From: an uncultured Bacteriovoracaceae bacterium | Lineage (GTDB): Bacteria; Bdellovibrionota; Bacteriovoracia; Bacteriovoracales; Bacteriovoracaceae | NCBI GenBank assembly: GCA_937931205.1 | Contig: CALHBF010000015.1 | Coordinates: forward strand, 186,001-250,000 | Length of the DNA stretch: 64,000 nt | Direction of reading: 5' to 3' | Shown: one piece after another, positions 1 through 8,823 of the stretch | Layout of the letters: the number at the start of each line of letters is the position of its first letter | How positions within the stretch are numbered: the first letter of the stretch is position 1 | Notes under the pieces: model-generated | What the model saw: only the letters and a program-made list of their open reading frames with translations | What the model was told of the DNA's origin: nothing | The model's database searches: none | Translations under genes and position numbers: made by a program

Positions 1-1
1 G

Positions 2-277
2 GGTTATAGGACTAATGGAAGCACTGATGTAGAACCACTTGGGGTCTACACTGTTGGAGTTAACAGTTGCTCACCAGCAATTGATCTTTCACCTCTCAAA
101 TCAATGTATCCAGGAGGAGTTTATATCATCCTAACATCTGTCCAATCAAATCAAGATAGCTGGTGGGATAGCAATACTGGATTTACGAATAAAGATACTT
201 TCAAAATTGTACCTAGCCAAAACTGCTGGTCTGTTGAACTAGAAGTAGCTACCGACACAACAAAAACATTTAACTAA
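2..277 (+). CDS. C-terminal fragment of a probable secreted protein
   Basis: The open frame runs in from the left edge and stops at TAA 275-277, giving 91 residues with no start codon inside the window. The fragment is rich in Ser, Thr, Asn, Gly and aromatic residues and holds two cysteines (in VNSCSP and QNCWSV), a composition typical of exported or surface proteins. I do not recognise a family. It converges on the ATP-grasp gene with only 3 bp between the two stop codons. Confidence 0.6.
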   Translation, partial: GYRTNGSTDVEPLGVYTVGVNSCSPAIDLSPLKSMYPGGVYIILTSVQSNQDSWWDSNTGFTNKDTFKIVPSQNCWSVELEVATDTTKTFN

Positions 278-280
278 TCC

Positions 281-1219
281 TTACTCCAAAATCTGGTCAA
301 TAATCTTATTGGCCAGATTTTCTCCATAAGCAAAGCTCACTTCGACTAATAATCCCGGACAAGTAATATTCACTTCAGAAATCGAATCATTTAGAATATC
401 GAATGCGACCCAATCCACTCCATTCTCTTGAAGTTCGTGAACTATTTTTTCACAACGAGCTCGAGCAATATCTGAGAGATCATACTTATAGAAGCGGGCC
501 CCTTGTGCGATATTTGATAAGAATTCGCCGCTCTGAGGAACTTTCAGGATTGATCCTACTTCCTCACCCTTAAAGTAAATACTTCTCACCTCGCCCTGAT
601 AAACCTCTTTAATGAATGGCTGAAGAACCACTGGGCCGCCCAGCTCACGGACCTTCTGGATGAAGCGTGGTCTCCATTCGGCGAGCTTCTCAACACCAAT
701 CCCAGAATAGAGATCAAGTGGCTTAAGAATGTACTCATCTGCATCTTTCAGAGATGCCACAAACTCTGCGCCCAGCTCTTCGCTGGTTCCTACAAAACTA
801 GGAACAGCTCCTTCTTGGCGATAGGCATAGAGCTTTTCATTGAACTGCATAATCCCACGAGGAGCATTCATTACTCGAATGCCTTGTGAGTGGTAATGAT
901 CAAGCATCCACAGAATTCGTAGATATTTTGAATCGAATGGTGGATCTAATCTCATGTGAAGCACATCATTCATCGAAAGATCAACTACACGAGGCTCTTT
1001 TAATTCTAAGGAAGAAAGATAAACCCCATCCTCTTTAAACTCTCCATCAAAATCATAAACTTTTAGTCTAGGACGAGAGATGTTTTGAAGTGAAAAATCA
1101 TTTTCAAAAAGAAGGTAGGTTTTGATTCCACGTTTTTTCATTGAAAGTGCCAGCATTAGGCTTGAATCTTTCTTGATGTTTAGTTTTTCCAGCGGATCAA
1201 TTAAAAGAATGTGCTTCAT
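281..1219 (-). CDS. gshB: Glutathione synthase-like ATP-grasp ligase
   Basis: 312 residues, the usual length of bacterial GshB, which joins gamma-glutamylcysteine to glycine using ATP. Family landmarks occur in order: an N-terminal DPLEKLNIKKDSS segment like the GshB N-domain, RLDPPFD near residue 92, the substrate-domain NEKL near 128, the ATP-grasp lysine in ILKPLDLYSG, and the metal-binding end EVNITCP. The usual NVTSPT is NITCPG here, so the acceptor substrate may differ. Its start overlaps the stop of the upstream lipoprotein gene by 4 nt, so the two are probably translated together. No gshA lies nearby. Glutathione synthase is the best guess; another small-peptide ligase of the same fold is possible. 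Confidence 0.75.
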   Translation of the reverse strand: MKHILLIDPLEKLNIKKDSSLMLALSMKKRGIKTYLLFENDFSLQNISRPRLKVYDFDGEFKEDGVYLSSLELKEPRVVDLSMNDVLHMRLDPPFDSKYLRILWMLDHYHSQGIRVMNAPRGIMQFNEKLYAYRQEGAVPSFVGTSEELGAEFVASLKDADEYILKPLDLYSGIGVEKLAEWRPRFIQKVRELGGPVVLQPFIKEVYQGEVRSIYFKGEEVGSILKVPQSGEFLSNIAQGARFYKYDLSDIARARCEKIVHELQENGVDWVAFDILNDSISEVNITCPGLLVEVSFAYGENLANKIIDQILE

Positions 1220-2271
1220 TTTTTTACTCGTTCATTAAAATATTTGATGAAATCTAACTCTTCCTTATCTTTCTTTCTGATAAGTTCTTTTTCTTTCTCA
1301 AGCCACAAATAAAAGTCTCTCGGAGTTAATTTCAAGTGAGCTTGTATATCAGAGATTTCATCCTGCTTTTCTTCATATGTCAAAAATGCTGCAAAACGGG
1401 CCTGATTCCACTCCGTCTCGGACATACAGATTTTGGCCTCAATATGCTCCTTAATGCAAAAATCTCTCATTTGTGGAATGAAGGATCCTTCAATAAAACT
1501 TTTTGTTATCTGATCTGCCTTCTCGTCGGTCAGTTGTCCTGAAAACTTCTTAAACTCGCCTTCCAGCAACTCAATCATCGTCACTATTTTACTGGCAACC
1601 TTCTTTTCATGGCCAAGAGACTTTTCATACTCAACAAGTCTTGGATCACCTTTGAAATAAATCTTTACTAGTTCCTTGCCAAAATAATTAGCAAGGTTTT
1701 CATTCAAGTCCACATCGTCTCTGATAAAAAAGATAGTATGGAATAATTCATGAAAAATAAGTTCTGCAAGGTCTAGATCAGAATAATAAAAGAAAGAGGA
1801 AAGAATTCTATCCTCTAGATAGCCCAGAGTCGAATAGGCATATACGGGACGAATCCATGTAACGAGTCCCTTCTTCCCTAATCTCTCAGCATAATTCTCT
1901 GCACTCTGCTTACTGAAAAAACCAAGATAAGGAAAACTTCCAAAAAAAGGAAAATTAAACTCGTGGGCCGTGATAGAAGTATGAGGAGAGGCAATGAGAA
2001 GATAAGTCACGGCCTCTTGCTCTAGCACACTTGTTTTGGTGTAAATGCTTGTTTCATTTTTTGCAAAGTACGTATAAAAAAACTTTTTATACTCTTCGAT
2101 TAATTTAATCTTTCTTTTTGTTTCCTCATCGACTTTAGGATCCTTTATTAACTCACTATTCTCCACTCCACTCCACTGGAGCTTGAGTTGAGAGAAACCC
2201 TGTTCAGTCAGGTAACTGATCTGTGAGCAGGAAGAGATTAAAAAAAGGAGGAGAAAAACAAATTTAGTCAT
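1216..2271 (-). CDS. Lipoprotein zinc metallopeptidase (predicted aminopeptidase family)
   Basis: 351 residues. The N-terminus is a lipoprotein signal (hydrophobic stretch then ISSC with Cys15), so the mature protein should be lipid-anchored in the envelope. The zinc motif HELFH is at 174-178, followed by a Glu in NENLANYFG near 191, the arrangement of the COG4324 predicted aminopeptidases (PF10023). The C-terminal third is lysine- and glutamate-rich and probably helical. It overlaps gshB by 4 nt. The peptidase fold is well supported; the substrate is unknown. Confidence 0.75.
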   Translation of the reverse strand: MTKFVFLLLFLISSCSQISYLTEQGFSQLKLQWSGVENSELIKDPKVDEETKRKIKLIEEYKKFFYTYFAKNETSIYTKTSVLEQEAVTYLLIASPHTSITAHEFNFPFFGSFPYLGFFSKQSAENYAERLGKKGLVTWIRPVYAYSTLGYLEDRILSSFFYYSDLDLAELIFHELFHTIFFIRDDVDLNENLANYFGKELVKIYFKGDPRLVEYEKSLGHEKKVASKIVTMIELLEGEFKKFSGQLTDEKADQITKSFIEGSFIPQMRDFCIKEHIEAKICMSETEWNQARFAAFLTYEEKQDEISDIQAHLKLTPRDFYLWLEKEKELIRKKDKEELDFIKYFNERVKK

Positions 2272-2311
2272 TACCCATATGATAATGATCTTAATTCAAT
2301 GAACCAAGTGA

Positions 2312-2668
2312 TTATCGATTTTTTTGCAGATTAACAAAGATCATCACACCACCTAAGACTAGTGTTAAGGCCACTTTAAGAGCGACATAAACAGGCGCCT
2401 TTAGCCAAATCATGACAAGTGAGAAAATGATCATAGTTGAACAAAGAAGTTTTGCACGCGGTCTGATTACTCGGCGCTCATTCCAGTCACTCATCGCACG
2501 ACCTGCTAAAGGGAGTGAGAGAAGCCATGCATGAAAACGAGGAGAAGATTTTGAAAATAAAAAAGCTGCTAAAAGCAGGAAGGGTGTTGTCGGGAGGATT
2601 GGTAAAAAAGCTCCAATCACTCCCAAGGCAAAGAATATCCATCCAAAGATGAATAGGATCGGCTTCAC
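2312..2668 (-). CDS. DUF454 / YbaN-like small membrane protein
   Basis: 118 residues with the DUF454 signature: a first membrane span, the LPILPTTPFLLLAAFLFSKSSPRFHAWLL segment (read here as two overlapping pieces, residues 23-50), and two further spans toward the C-terminus. The family is widespread in the inner membrane and has no firm function. The start overlaps the miaB stop by 4 nt, making it the last gene of the operon. Confidence 0.8.
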   Translation of the reverse strand: MKPILFIFGWIFFALGVIGAFLPILPTTPFLLLAAFLFSKSSPRFHAWLLSLPLAGRAMSDWNERRVIRPRAKLLCSTMIIFSLVMIWLKAPVYVALKVALTLVLGGVMIFVNLQKNR

Positions 2669-4077
2669 AGTTTTTTACCGTAATCCTTCACCAGACGACC
2701 TTGAGTAGATAGGGCCGTGACCGAAATAATTTCTACATCAACCCAATGCCATTGGTAATTTGACTCTGGTGTTTCTGGTTCAAAATGTACAATACGCGAG
2801 CAGGAAGTTCTTCCTGTCCACTTGGTAACACCCTTATTTAAGCCTTTCTCTTCAACCAGCACTCGGTAAGTTTTCCCAACCATTTCCTGACGGATTTTTT
2901 CTTGAATTCCAAGTTGCTTTGCCTGAATTTCACGCAGACGACGTCCACGAATATCCTCAGTCAGAACATCATCCATACGGGCAGCCTTCGTCCCCTTACG
3001 AGATGAGTAGCTATATGAGAAAATAAAATCAAATTGTGCAAGCTCAAGAAGCTTCAAAGTTTCCTGATGCTCTTCTTCTGTTTCATTAGGAAATCCTGCG
3101 ATGATATCACTTGAGATGATCATATTCGGATTTGCTTTACGCATCTTTGCTAATAGACCTAAGTAATGCTCAATCGTGTATTCACGAAGCATACGCTGAA
3201 GAACTGTATTAGATCCAGATTGCACTGGAAGATGGAGATGGTTTGCGAGTTTTTTAGCAGTTCTATGAACATCAACTAACTCATCGGAAACATCATATGG
3301 GTGAGATGTTGTGTAACGAATAAGCTCCAGACCGTTGATCTTATCAAGTTCAGTGATCAACTGTGCCAGTGACTCTCCATGATCTTTACCAAAAGAATTT
3401 ACATTCTGACCTAGAAGTGTCACCTCTTGAATACCTGAATATTCAACCAGACGGCTGACGTCTTTGACGATCTCGTCAAGACGACGTGATTTCTCACGAC
3501 CGCGAGTGAAAGGAACGATACAGTAAGAGCAAAACTTATCACAACCTTTGATGATATTTACAAAGGCCTGAGGAGTTCCTTGAGTAATTTTCGTTTCAAT
3601 CGAATAGTTGTCTGAACGATCCCACGAAGTCACTGTGAATTTTTTTTCTCCAGCGTAAGCGCGATAAACCATCTCACCGATGTTATCAATAACATCTGTA
3701 CCGAAAGCAAAATCAAGCTGCTTATATTTTGCTACAAGCTCCTTCCCTTCAGTTTGAGCAATACACCCGCCTGCGGCCACAATCACATTTTTCTTTAACC
3801 CTGTTTGAGGATCAATATCAGTACGCTCTTTGAGATGCTTTGCTTCACCTAAATGAGAATAGAATTTTTGGTTCGCAAGATCTCTCACAGCACACGTATT
3901 AAAGATCACCAGATCTGCATCATGCTGTTCTTCTGCCAGAGTGAAATTAAGACTACCTAGATGAGAAAGAATTCTTTCGGTGTCGTGATAGTTCATCTGA
4001 CAACCGTAAGTCTTGAGCCATACTTTTCTTGGTGGGAATTCAAGATCCCCGACAGTGATGATATTTTCGTTACTCAT
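2665..4077 (-). CDS. miaB: tRNA-2-methylthio-N6-dimethylallyladenosine synthase MiaB
   Basis: Radical-SAM methylthiotransferase that converts i6A37 to ms2i6A37 in tRNA. The N-terminal UPF0004 domain starts at KTYGCQMN with its further cysteines in FNTCAVRD and AAGGCIAQ (second 4Fe-4S cluster). The radical-SAM motif is CDKFCSYC, and a TRAM domain ends the protein. Length is normal (470 residues from the ATG at 4077). The frame opens at a TTG at 4095, but the ATG fits the family better; neither has a well-spaced ribosome site. MiaA, which makes the i6A substrate, is at 62779-63717. Confidence 0.95.
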   Translation of the reverse strand: MSNENIITVGDLEFPPRKVWLKTYGCQMNYHDTERILSHLGSLNFTLAEEQHDADLVIFNTCAVRDLANQKFYSHLGEAKHLKERTDIDPQTGLKKNVIVAAGGCIAQTEGKELVAKYKQLDFAFGTDVIDNIGEMVYRAYAGEKKFTVTSWDRSDNYSIETKITQGTPQAFVNIIKGCDKFCSYCIVPFTRGREKSRRLDEIVKDVSRLVEYSGIQEVTLLGQNVNSFGKDHGESLAQLITELDKINGLELIRYTTSHPYDVSDELVDVHRTAKKLANHLHLPVQSGSNTVLQRMLREYTIEHYLGLLAKMRKANPNMIISSDIIAGFPNETEEEHQETLKLLELAQFDFIFSYSYSSRKGTKAARMDDVLTEDIRGRRLREIQAKQLGIQEKIRQEMVGKTYRVLVEEKGLNKGVTKWTGRTSCSRIVHFEPETPESNYQWHWVDVEIISVTALSTQGRLVKDYGKKL

Positions 4078-4116
4078 AGCGGCGGAATATAGCAATTTCC
4101 CCTAGAGAAGTAAAAC

Positions 4117-4719
4117 TTAAATGATCCCAAGCTGCATAGCAAAATAGAAGGTCAAATTAAATAAAAAGTGAATAAGGATAGGCCCTAAAATCGAGTGAGT
4201 TCGAAGCAGAGACTGCCCGCAAATAACTCCTAAAACGAAGGTATAAAATACCTGAAACCCGATAAAAGGAATGTATTCATCCGGCAGGACTTTAAGAGCG
4301 ATAAGGTGCGAAAAGGCGAAGATGGAGGCCACCAACATGGAAGTAACACGCTTCCCCCCCATGCGGTTAATAAGAAAACGCTGAAAAGTTTGGCGAAACA
4401 CCAACTCTTCTAACACTGGAGCAAAGAGTAAAAGATGCCATTCCAGATTCTCTACTAAGCGAAAAGGAACTGGCATTGCCCAAAACCAAGCGGCCGCAAT
4501 ACAGAAAATGGCCAACGCAAAGGCTTGAATCATGAACAGGGCGGTATTCTTCAACCCCCTCCATTTAAACTTCCAGGGAAGTCGATAAAAGAAGCAAATG
4601 ACTAACGTAAATGCGAGATCAAAAACGTAGGAAAACGAGATAGTCGATGGCAGTTCATGCCATGGAATCCCCCACGAGAAAGCAAAATATAGAGCAACAA
4701 CGAGCGTGAAACTTATCAA
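4117..4719 (-). CDS. CPBP-family intramembrane metalloprotease
   Basis: 200 residues with about six hydrophobic spans. The CPBP/CAAX-protease motifs are complete: EELVFR (E104, E105, R109), FAFSH (H138) and HFLFN (H184, N188). Family members cleave or process peptides within the inner membrane; many have no known substrate. It overlaps the preceding gene by 4 nt. Confidence 0.85.
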   Translation of the reverse strand: MISFTLVVALYFAFSWGIPWHELPSTISFSYVFDLAFTLVICFFYRLPWKFKWRGLKNTALFMIQAFALAIFCIAAAWFWAMPVPFRLVENLEWHLLLFAPVLEELVFRQTFQRFLINRMGGKRVTSMLVASIFAFSHLIALKVLPDEYIPFIGFQVFYTFVLGVICGQSLLRTHSILGPILIHFLFNLTFYFAMQLGII

Positions 4720-5402
4720 CGAACTTCTCCTACCGTAGTTAAGTGATTCAGCAATTTGGTTATTTCATCATAAAACAGCGGTTTTGTAAGCCTTATAATT
4801 TGGTTAAGATTTGCTGTTTTTTGACTGCCATGACCTAAATTCTTATCATCAAAGACCACAACTCTTAAGAGGCCGTCCTCTTGCATAAAAAAATTAATAT
4901 CTAGATTAAAACAAATAAGTCTCAAAACCTGCTGCTTAAGTTCTGGATTTACTCCAGAGAAAAAAGCCGCTGTTAAAATCAGCTCCGGATTATCCTGAAC
5001 TCTATTCAAGGCCCCTTCTAAAGTCTTAAAACTTGCCTGTAGCCATTGAAGAGTTCTCGTCTCTTCATTTAAGTCTCCTTCCATCGTCTTGCGCATAAAG
5101 CTTTGAGTAGACTCCAAGCTATGCTTCACACTCAAGTGACAGGCCAAGTTGAAGCGATCTTTAATTTCTTTTTCATTTTTAAAAGGAAAGACCTTTACTT
5201 TTTTATCTTGAACAAAAATAAGCTCTTCCTTATTGATAGCAACTTGATGGTGATGTTCGCCATTGAGTTCTAAAGTTCTTCGTCTATCACTCACTTCCTG
5301 TAAATCCCAGTTCCAAGTAAGGACTGTCCATTCGGAATTGCCCACAGGAAGTTCTTTGAAAAGATCTTCTGGATCAGTAAAAAAACGAGTTAAGAAATTC
5401 AT
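4716..5402 (-). CDS. Unrecognised soluble protein in the WYL-LOG-CPBP operon
   Basis: 228 residues, no signal peptide and no clear membrane span. The N-terminal half has beta-rich stretches and a basic patch (residues 65-80). The C-terminal half is alpha-helical. I recognise no family. It overlaps both neighbours by 4 nt, which argues for a real, coupled gene. Confidence 0.65.
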   Translation of the reverse strand: MNFLTRFFTDPEDLFKELPVGNSEWTVLTWNWDLQEVSDRRRTLELNGEHHHQVAINKEELIFVQDKKVKVFPFKNEKEIKDRFNLACHLSVKHSLESTQSFMRKTMEGDLNEETRTLQWLQASFKTLEGALNRVQDNPELILTAAFFSGVNPELKQQVLRLICFNLDINFFMQEDGLLRVVVFDDKNLGHGSQKTANLNQIIRLTKPLFYDEITKLLNHLTTVGEVR

Positions 5403-5938
5403 TTTGAAATCCCTAGATGTTCCTTAATTTCTATCCATGAATCACTCACAAACATTAATGAGCGATCCTTCTCTTTAATTAGTCCTCTACTTTGGGCGAC
5501 ATCTAAAAAAGAAATTAAGTGATCAAAATAATGATTAATGTTTAATAGCACAATAGGCTTATTATGCATTCCTAGTTGCTTCCAAGTCAGAATCTCAAAT
5601 AGCTCATCCAATGTCCCCATTCCACCAGGAAAAATGAGAAAAGCGTCAGAGAGGTCATACATCATCTTTTTCCTCTCATGCATGTCTGGCACGATGTGAA
5701 GTTCAGAGAGACCAGCATGGGCAATTTCAGACTTCATTAACCGTCTCGGAATAACCCCAGTCACTCTTCCACCAAGGTTCATTAAACGATTAGCAAGATT
5801 TCCCATGATACCAATTCCAGCACCGCCGTAGACAAGCTCAATCTGGTTCTCGTAAAAACCATCCATCACTTCGTGAACATATTTATCGACCTCTGAGTCC
5901 AAGCTCTGAGATGCTCCACAAAAAATACAAATCTTCAT
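5399..5938 (-). CDS. LOG family nucleotide 5'-monophosphate phosphoribohydrolase
   Basis: 179 residues, the standard length of LOG (lonely guy) proteins, which release a base from nucleoside 5'-monophosphates (cytokinin activation in some species). The glycine-rich VYGGAGIGIMG is at 36-46, the MHERK arginine near 89, and the catalytic PGGMGTLDE at 104-112. Bacterial members are often of unknown physiological role. It overlaps both neighbours by 4 nt. Confidence 0.9.
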   Translation of the reverse strand: MKICIFCGASQSLDSEVDKYVHEVMDGFYENQIELVYGGAGIGIMGNLANRLMNLGGRVTGVIPRRLMKSEIAHAGLSELHIVPDMHERKKMMYDLSDAFLIFPGGMGTLDELFEILTWKQLGMHNKPIVLLNINHYFDHLISFLDVAQSRGLIKEKDRSLMFVSDSWIEIKEHLGISK

Positions 5939-6489
5939 TTCCGCCTCTTAATTCCAAACATCCTAAACCAGATCACCTCAAACACCATGAAGAGGAACAT
6001 CAGAAGATAAAACCCTCCTGTTTTCCAAAACACCCATATGGAGGTCTCTGAATAGATCGTAATCACTCCCATAAACAAACTATGAAACAAAAAGAAGAAC
6101 ATCAAATGCCCTTCAAACTGATGATAAAAATCCTCTGGTAGCGGCGTCTTCTGCTTGAGATCAGAAATCATCTCATACATCAGACTTCTCTTCTTAGTCT
6201 TATAAAAACACAGAAGCCCTACCATCACCAAACTTCCTAAACTTGGCTGAAACTTAAACCAAATCCCATCGTCAGCAATAACTCCTATTCCTCCTAAAAA
6301 AAGAATGAGAAAGAAATTTAGGAGAGAGAAGCGATGAACATGTTTAGTGAAGATTTTCTCTAACCCAAGTTCCACGACGGCCAAAAGTATTCCTCCAAGA
6401 AGGGCAATCTTGGGAGGGTAATATGCTTCCAGCCCCCAATAAGCGAAGGCCGGAAGAAAAGAAAATAGAAAGAATGTTTTATTGTTCAC
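5935..6489 (-). CDS. YciB/septation-protein-A-like membrane protein
   Basis: 184 residues with five to six membrane spans. The spacing of spans and the central IWFKFQPSLG stretch resemble the YciB/IspZ family of inner-membrane proteins, which influence envelope synthesis and division. The assignment rests on overall pattern rather than an invariant motif, so a different small membrane family is possible. It overlaps the LOG gene by 4 nt. Confidence 0.55.
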   Translation of the reverse strand: MNNKTFFLFSFLPAFAYWGLEAYYPPKIALLGGILLAVVELGLEKIFTKHVHRFSLLNFFLILFLGGIGVIADDGIWFKFQPSLGSLVMVGLLCFYKTKKRSLMYEMISDLKQKTPLPEDFYHQFEGHLMFFFLFHSLFMGVITIYSETSIWVFWKTGGFYLLMFLFMVFEVIWFRMFGIKRRK

Positions 6490-6499
6490 AGTGAGGAGA

Positions 6500-7423
6500 T
6501 TAAGCGATATTTCTTAATTTTTCTTCACAATAATCGAGATAATCTTGCTTAAAACTCACAGGATCAAGAATCTCTACTCTTCGTCCGAGACCAATGAGCC
6601 ACTCGTAGAGATGAGCACATGGTTCAACATAGGCTGCCCAGATAAGATCCCCATTGGGATTTTTTACCATGCATGGCTTACCCAAAAAGTGATAATCCGG
6701 AAAAAGATTCACTGTATCCGGCTCATGGATTTTTAAAATCAGTCTTGTTTCTTGATCACCCATCGAACGGATGGCCATCACAAACTCTTCAATCTCATAA
6801 CTACTTGCCTGAGCATTTCCTCGCTTACTTCCCTCTCTGATTTCGGAAATATCAGATAAGGAAATCGCTGTAAGACAGTGGTCAACAACATCTTCGGCAA
6901 TTAAACACATCTGTCCTTCAAGGTGAATCAGACGATTAGCAAAAAGCTCCAATGATTTGTTATGATTCATTTGTAAACTGATGGATGTCTGCTCTTTAAT
7001 TGACTGCTGAATAATACTCATCACTTCATTATCTACTGATAAAAGATGAATCTCATCGACTGCAGCAAAAGAGGTTCTGTGACTTTCTCCCACTCTCGCT
7101 CCTGTCAATTTTTCTTTAAGACCGCTCAACTGCGGATCTTCAACTGTTGTAAATATACCCTTGAGGGCCTTCCACTCTTGATAATTCAGAGGAAGAATAA
7201 AATGTAATTGTTCTGGATCAAATCGAACCCAGTCATGTCCATCATCGTGAAAGAATTCAATCGAGGCATCTGATCGCCCAATATCACTTAAGTATTCCTT
7301 GAGGTCACTGATCTCAACACCTAGGATGGTTGCCAACTCCTGAGTCGGCCATTCTTTGGCCTGATGGGCCAACTCCACTAATTCGTTCCACATTTCTAGT
7401 CCCGATAACTTTTGCGAACTCAT
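6500..7423 (-). CDS. WYL-domain transcriptional regulator
   Basis: 307 residues. The first 80 form a helix-turn-helix-like region. The middle (about 145-215) has the WYL-type beta layout, with MCLIAED in place of the usual WYL residues. The end (EWLIGLGRRVEILDP) is a typical WCX extension. WYL proteins bind DNA and sense a ligand, often a nucleic acid or nucleotide. The start has AAGGA 10 nt upstream. As first gene of the operon down to the DUF454 gene it may regulate that operon. Confidence 0.8.
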   Translation of the reverse strand: MSSQKLSGLEMWNELVELAHQAKEWPTQELATILGVEISDLKEYLSDIGRSDASIEFFHDDGHDWVRFDPEQLHFILPLNYQEWKALKGIFTTVEDPQLSGLKEKLTGARVGESHRTSFAAVDEIHLLSVDNEVMSIIQQSIKEQTSISLQMNHNKSLELFANRLIHLEGQMCLIAEDVVDHCLTAISLSDISEIREGSKRGNAQASSYEIEEFVMAIRSMGDQETRLILKIHEPDTVNLFPDYHFLGKPCMVKNPNGDLIWAAYVEPCAHLYEWLIGLGRRVEILDPVSFKQDYLDYCEEKLRNIA

Positions 7424-7456
7424 GAACCAAAATCCTTTTTACTTTCTTGACTCATC

Positions 7457-7484
7457 TTATCGGGTAAAAACACAGAACTCTTTA
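7457..7484 (-). promoter_or_regulatory. Possible sigma-28 (FliA) promoter of the WYL operon
   Basis: On the minus strand, TAAAGAGT (7484-7477), a 12-nt spacer and CCCGATAA (7464-7457) match the FliA pattern TAAAGTTT-N11-GCCGATAA with one extra spacer base and 3 mismatches. It lies 34 bp upstream of the WYL start codon. Weaker than the motA and GGDEF promoters. Confidence 0.4.
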
Positions 7485-7518
7485 GTGCAAAAAGTGAAGA
7501 ATCGGCCATAATAAAAGC

Positions 7519-8004
7519 ATGATTTTAAAGAGTTTGATGCAAAAACCTATTCTTATGATTGGAATTATCCTCTTCGGCCTATTCATCCATCAGGTGGCCA
7601 AAAAAGAGAAATGGGGAATATTCCATAACGACAAACTCATCTCCTACCCCTGTCGGGCGGCCCTTGTTAAAATCGACAAGCATATTCCGGGGAATTGGAA
7701 AACAGAATGCGAAGGCAATAATCTTGCCGTCATCATCAAAGAAGAAACTCCTGCTGATGCTCAAAATATCCAGCTCGTTATGTATCGCCAACTGGCCAAT
7801 CACATGACTTACTTGGCGAAAGTTTCGCAAATTGATCTTTTAGAGAAGGTTATGTTTGTACGATTCCAATTAAAACATAAGCTGATAACTGTGAATGCAG
7901 TAACTGAAGGTCAGTACATTGTGAAGTTAGCGACGCTCGAGGATCCTGAGCTTATCCGAAGCCATTTTAAAAGCACGGTCCAAGTCCAGGAAGTCAGAAA
8001 ATAA
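7519..8004 (+). CDS. Unrecognised membrane-anchored protein
   Basis: 161 residues with one N-terminal hydrophobic span (about residues 10-25) acting as anchor or signal, followed by a mixed alpha/beta domain with two cysteines (in YPCRA and KTECEG) that could form a disulphide outside the cytoplasm. No family recognised. Its last 78 bp overlap the 3' end of the pseudouridine synthase gene on the other strand, which is unusual but leaves both frames intact. Confidence 0.65.
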   Translation: MILKSLMQKPILMIGIILFGLFIHQVAKKEKWGIFHNDKLISYPCRAALVKIDKHIPGNWKTECEGNNLAVIIKEETPADAQNIQLVMYRQLANHMTYLAKVSQIDLLEKVMFVRFQLKHKLITVNAVTEGQYIVKLATLEDPELIRSHFKSTVQVQEVRK

Positions 8005-8823
8005 CTCAGCCCTTCTGTCCTCAACTGTTATTTCCCATTCATAAAGCCATGAGTGCAGAAAAAGTCTTGGAGCCTCTGGCCCGCCATAAAGTGTATCTCC
8101 CAGAATAGGGAATCCCAGGCTGCTTAATTGAGCACGAATCTGATGCCGGATCCCAGTTTTAAGAATCACCATCACTAGACTTTGATTCGTCCCAACTTTT
8201 TCTAAGAAATAAATCTCACTCTCGGCCACTTGAGCATCAACTGAATTTGAAAGGACTTGCTTCTCCCCTTTGGCTCCGAAAGAAGCAAAATTCTGTCGAT
8301 GAAATCCCTCTTGATTAAACTCTCCATCAACAATAGCGAGATACACTTTTCTCTTCATTGAAACATTAAAGTTATCTCGCAAAGAACGAAGAAGTTCTTC
8401 TTTCTTCGCTAGTAGCAACACTCCCGAAGTTTCAAAGTCCAGACGATGGAGAAGTCCACGATCATAGTTTTCTTTATTAATATTTAATGTTTCCCATTTT
8501 TGGTGAGCGGCTAAAGAATTAAGAACCGTATTCTTATCTGAATACTGCAGCGGATGTGAATGAATAGCAGGCGGCTTATGAACGGCAAGATACTTCTCAC
8601 TCTCAAAAAGAATAAAGCATTCACTTCCTTCATAGACAGGATTAATTTCCAGATTGTTAACTAAATCAAGAGGAAGCTTAAAAATGTCTCTGGCGCGGAC
8701 TGATTTTTGGAGAAGCTTTGCTGGTAAATATTTTTTTATTTTTTGCCCTGAAAAGCCTAAGCCTTTCAGGGCATCTTTCAAAGTCGGTTCAGCATGTATG
8801 AACTGAACCTCAACGGAATCCAT
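7927..8823 (-). CDS. RluA-family RNA pseudouridine synthase
   Basis: 298 residues. An S4-like N-terminal segment (about 12-45) precedes the catalytic domain with motif HRLDFETSG, in which Asp129 is the catalytic aspartate. Later family motifs are present: KRKVYLAIV, TGIRHQIRAQL and LGDTLYGG. The enzyme isomerises specific uridines in rRNA or tRNA; which site cannot be told from sequence. It abuts motB, whose stop and this start share one base. Confidence 0.9.
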   Translation of the reverse strand: MDSVEVQFIHAEPTLKDALKGLGFSGQKIKKYLPAKLLQKSVRARDIFKLPLDLVNNLEINPVYEGSECFILFESEKYLAVHKPPAIHSHPLQYSDKNTVLNSLAAHQKWETLNINKENYDRGLLHRLDFETSGVLLLAKKEELLRSLRDNFNVSMKRKVYLAIVDGEFNQEGFHRQNFASFGAKGEKQVLSNSVDAQVAESEIYFLEKVGTNQSLVMVILKTGIRHQIRAQLSSLGFPILGDTLYGGPEAPRLFLHSWLYEWEITVEDRRAELFSDFLDLDRAFKMASDKLRILERR

